From assembly GCA_964606895.1 (NCBI GenBank), contig CAZSHX010000049.1, positions 1 through 34,828 of the forward strand: a stretch of DNA of 34,828 nt. The letters are read 5' to 3'. Of this stretch, positions 32,476-34,828 are shown one piece after another. The notes under the pieces are model-generated. The model had not been told where the DNA came from. It saw only the letters and a program-made list of their open reading frames with translations, and searched no databases. This DNA is from CAZSHX01 sp964606895. GTDB taxonomy: Bacteria > Bacteroidota > Ignavibacteria > Kapaibacteriales > UBA2268. The position numbers were made by a program, and so were the translations under genes. The first letter of the stretch is position 1; every line of letters starts with the position of its first letter.

Positions 32476-33066
32476 ATGAATGAACTGAATAAATATAGCG
32501 ACAAACAACTTCTGGAAATGCTCGGGGCGAAAAACCCACAGCATGACAGAGCCTTTGATGCTTTATTTACCAGATATTCATCTAAACTAAATGCTTTTTG
32601 CATTTTCAAATCTGATTCAAAAGCTGATGCAGAAGAAATTTTCGAAGATACATGGCTCAATTTTCTCGATAGAATAAAAAAAGGTTTCATTCCTATAAAT
32701 ATTCTGCCTTACCTTTATAAAACCGCCCGAAATCTTATTATTGATAAATACCGTCAGAAAAACTCCGGAAAAACCATTGGTATTGATTACACCGATATGA
32801 CCGAACTCGAAAATTATGTCAATCCGTTCGATTTCCAAACTCAATATGAAAATGAAGAATTAATTTCATTGGTTAAAGTCGCTGTCAGCAATCTGGATGA
32901 TATTTACAAGGAAACATTTGTCATGCAGTGGTTTGGCGGACTGTCGCAAAAAGAGATTGCTGATGTTTTGGGAATCAGTGTTTCAAGCGTGAAAATGAGA
33001 AGCCACAGAGCGATGCAGGAACTTATTGATATTTTGAAACCGCGGTTCGCTGATACTTTCAAATAA
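32476..33066 (+). CDS. ECF-type RNA polymerase sigma-70 factor
   Basis: The 196-aa product has region 2 (about residues 25-95, with FDALFTRYSSKLNAF, DAEEIFEDTWLNFL and the promoter-melting ILPYLYKTARNLIIDKYRQK) and region 4 (about 135-185, with FVMQWFGGLSQKEIADVLGI and the recognition helix VSSVKMRSHRAMQEL). No region 1.1 or 3 is present, so it is an extracytoplasmic-function factor. It is followed by 15 bp and then an anti-sigma-like membrane protein, a classic pairing in which a membrane signal frees the sigma factor. The ATG is preceded by GAAGGGA. Target promoters are unknown. Confidence 0.94.
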   Translation: MNELNKYSDKQLLEMLGAKNPQHDRAFDALFTRYSSKLNAFCIFKSDSKADAEEIFEDTWLNFLDRIKKGFIPINILPYLYKTARNLIIDKYRQKNSGKTIGIDYTDMTELENYVNPFDFQTQYENEELISLVKVAVSNLDDIYKETFVMQWFGGLSQKEIADVLGISVSSVKMRSHRAMQELIDILKPRFADTFK

Positions 33067-33081
33067 AGAAGGACAAATAAA

Positions 33082-34263
33082 ATGGAAAATATAGAAAAAT
33101 TCGTGAGCTTAATAAACGGAGAACTTGGCGAAGATGCCGAAAGAAATTTGTTTTCCGAATTAGCAGTTAATGATGAACTGAGAGCTGATTACAAGTGCTT
33201 TTCTGCGGTTACGGGAAGTATAAACAGCAATCTTGATACCTTTGCTCCTTCATCCGCTTTGAAAGCAGGAATTTATGCTAAAGCAGGAATCGCTTTGCCT
33301 GCAGTTGAATCAGCTGTTCAAGTTGTCCCGGCAACCAAGTCAGCTTTTTATCAAACAGGTTTGTTCAAAAATATAGTTACCGGAGCATCAACCCTCATTG
33401 CCACCATTATTGTAATGCTTCTTTTCTTTCAACCGAAGGATTCAGTAAATCAAGTGAAATATTCGGATAATTCTTCAACTATTAAGACTGATATACCAAT
33501 AACAAAAAATTTCGAAACTGAAAAACCGGCAACCCCAATAAACCCGAAACCAATAGTAAAATATGTATATATCGGAAGAGAGATTCAAAGCAGGTCAAAA
33601 GAAATACTCTCTGTACCGCCAATTCAAAATGATTCTGAAAATAATAAATTTTTGAGTTTGACAGAACCTATCGCAAAAAAGGAAATTGTTCTTTATCGTA
33701 CAAATTCAGAAAATGCTACAAGATTAATCCAAAATAGTTTACCTGGTAAATTTGATTTCATGTCACCAATCAATAATCAGATATATGGTGTAAACTTTGA
33801 AGTTAAAAGCTCATCCAACTGGAATATTCCAAAAGAAACCATCAATCCAACGGAATTTAACAAATTGAACAATATGAGTTTGGATTTACTATACAAAATA
33901 TCTGATGATTTCAAAATTGGTGCAGGAGTCAGGCAGGAGACTTTCTATACTGTATATACAGGTGAAGAAGCGAATGGCTCGGTTTTCAGATATATGCAAC
34001 AGCCGAACCTAACAACATTCAGTTTAATCGGAAAATACTATCCTTTTGATTTTATGTCAATTAAAACTTATGGACAGCTAAATCTTGGTTTGAATGTTGC
34101 CGGTTGGGTAGCAAAACCGATTATCGGAATTGAATATTTTCCGGTTGATAATTTTTCAGTTCTTTTGGCATTTGAATATAGCTATTTCAATTATAAGCAT
34201 CAGAACAATTCGTTCAGCTCGAGTAAAGCAGGTTTAAATTACGGCTTATCATTCCATTTTTAA
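33082..34263 (+). CDS. Anti-sigma-like membrane protein with C-terminal beta-barrel-like domain
   Basis: The 393-aa product has a short cytoplasmic helical N-terminus (MENIEKFVSLINGELGEDAE, then LFSELAVNDELRADYKCFSA), the layout of anti-sigma factors without a zinc motif. One transmembrane helix follows at about residues 97-116 (IVTGASTLIATIIVMLLFF), then a Pro/Ser/Asn-rich linker. A beta-rich C-terminal domain follows (about 265-393: FKIGAGVRQETFYTVY, TTFSLIGKYYPFDFM, LNLGLNVAGW, GIEYFPVDNFSVLLAFEYSY, GLNYGLSFHF). The alternating aromatic strands and terminal Phe are those of outer-membrane barrels. Such a fusion would link the cytoplasmic sigma factor to the outer membrane in one chain. The anti-sigma role is inferred from position and layout. 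Confidence 0.75.
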   Translation: MENIEKFVSLINGELGEDAERNLFSELAVNDELRADYKCFSAVTGSINSNLDTFAPSSALKAGIYAKAGIALPAVESAVQVVPATKSAFYQTGLFKNIVTGASTLIATIIVMLLFFQPKDSVNQVKYSDNSSTIKTDIPITKNFETEKPATPINPKPIVKYVYIGREIQSRSKEILSVPPIQNDSENNKFLSLTEPIAKKEIVLYRTNSENATRLIQNSLPGKFDFMSPINNQIYGVNFEVKSSSNWNIPKETINPTEFNKLNNMSLDLLYKISDDFKIGAGVRQETFYTVYTGEEANGSVFRYMQQPNLTTFSLIGKYYPFDFMSIKTYGQLNLGLNVAGWVAKPIIGIEYFPVDNFSVLLAFEYSYFNYKHQNNSFSSSKAGLNYGLSFHF

Positions 34264-34274
34264 AAGGGGAAAAA

Positions 34275-34733
34275 ATGAAAAAATTAATTCTATTATGCAC
34301 ATTTGCTTTCTTGATTCTTACATCATGCAGTAAAGATATAATGCAAACAGAACCAAATTACATCAAGAAATTGCTTTATACCAAAATTACAGAAAATGAT
34401 TCACTCAGAAATTTAACTTTCAGTGAAGTTAACCTCGGTTCTGTCAGCATGATGAAAATAGCTAATCAGTTTATTAGCATCAGAAATATTTCAGATAACA
34501 TGACGGTAACAATACGCAGTATCGAAGGCAGGAGTACAAGCGGTTTGTTCAACTATTCATTCCCGCAGGGTATTCCATTTACGATTGCACCTTCGGAAGA
34601 CACACAAACGAGAGAAAAAGTTAAATTGAAATTTATCGCCGACGTTTTTACAGTCGGGATGTATTACGATACTTTAGTCATTAACAAAAATCCAAACTTT
34701 ACTATTCCAATAAAAGTTAATGTAATTTATTAA
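34275..34733 (+). CDS. Predicted small lipoprotein
   Basis: The 152-aa product has a lipoprotein signal peptide with lipobox LTSC (residues 15-18, Cys18) followed by SKD. The mature part is beta-rich (NLGSVSMMKIANQFISIRN, NMTVTIRSIEG, KLKFIADVFTVGMYYDTLVI) and looks like an immunoglobulin-like domain of the kind that binds or packs under other surface proteins. I do not recognise a family. It starts 11 bp after the anti-sigma-like gene with AAAAGGGG as ribosome-binding site, so it belongs to the same operon and is probably part of the envelope function under that sigma factor. Confidence 0.8.
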   Translation: MKKLILLCTFAFLILTSCSKDIMQTEPNYIKKLLYTKITENDSLRNLTFSEVNLGSVSMMKIANQFISIRNISDNMTVTIRSIEGRSTSGLFNYSFPQGIPFTIAPSEDTQTREKVKLKFIADVFTVGMYYDTLVINKNPNFTIPIKVNVIY

Positions 34734-34785
34734 CCGAAAATTGAAAAAAATATTTAAATTATAAAATTATCTCAGGAGAAAAATT

Positions 34786-34828
34786 ATGAAAAAATTATTA
34801 TTGATTTTGCTTGCTTTATTCACTGTGA
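34786..34828 (+). CDS. Start of an exported protein, cut by the window edge
   Basis: ATG at 34786 with CAGGAG nine bases upstream opens MKKLLLILLALFTV, a signal peptide, and continues beyond the window. It follows the lipoprotein gene by 52 bp and likely belongs to the ECF sigma operon. Confidence 0.7.
   Translation, partial: MKKLLLILLALFTV

Overview
The window is AT-rich and looks like a chromosomal segment of a member of the Fibrobacteres-Chlorobi-Bacteroidetes (FCB) group, probably a Kapabacteria- or Ignavibacteria-like lineage. The reasons are several large secreted proteins with type IX secretion system (T9SS) C-terminal sorting domains, a Bacteroidota-style tyrosine recombinase, a six-repeat ribosomal protein S1 with an acidic tail, and short GC-rich palindromes placed in frame inside secreted proteins. 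The exact lineage is inference; no rRNA gene is present.

Layout. 1-1077 (-) is the 5' part of a tyrosine recombinase cut by the window edge. 1224-5282 (-) holds two exported beta-propeller proteins separated by a repeat-rich spacer. 5411-9972 (-) is a housekeeping block, rpsA - terminator - cinA - tsaD. 10348-17384 (+) holds another exported propeller protein, a short gene relic, an aldehyde dehydrogenase (succinate-semialdehyde type), a large S41-like protein whose nucleophile position is Gly, and a family-4 glycosyltransferase. 17397-20942 (+) is an accessory island: two small immunity-like genes, a broken cassette, a propeller/T9SS protein, then an orphan toxin-like C-terminus with an HEFGH motif followed by a two-repeat, probably membrane-anchored protein. 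A 148-bp direct repeat (about 95% identical by hand alignment) flanks the propeller gene and carries the toxin tail plus the start of the partner gene. 21068-23098 (-) is an MlaD-like MCE protein and ftsY. 23231-32326 (+) carries an aminotransferase, tadA, rsmI, tmk, two tandem paralogous metalloproteases with T9SS signals, and proline dehydrogenase, closed by a strong terminator. 32476 to the right edge (+) is an ECF sigma factor operon with an anti-sigma-like membrane protein carrying a C-terminal beta-barrel-like domain, a lipoprotein, and the start of another exported protein.

The most interesting regions are the toxin/immunity remnant island (17.4-20.9 kb), the sigma/anti-sigma-barrel envelope operon (32.5-34.8 kb), the degenerate S41 protein, and the palindromic repeats that recur at the same place inside the T9SS sorting domains.
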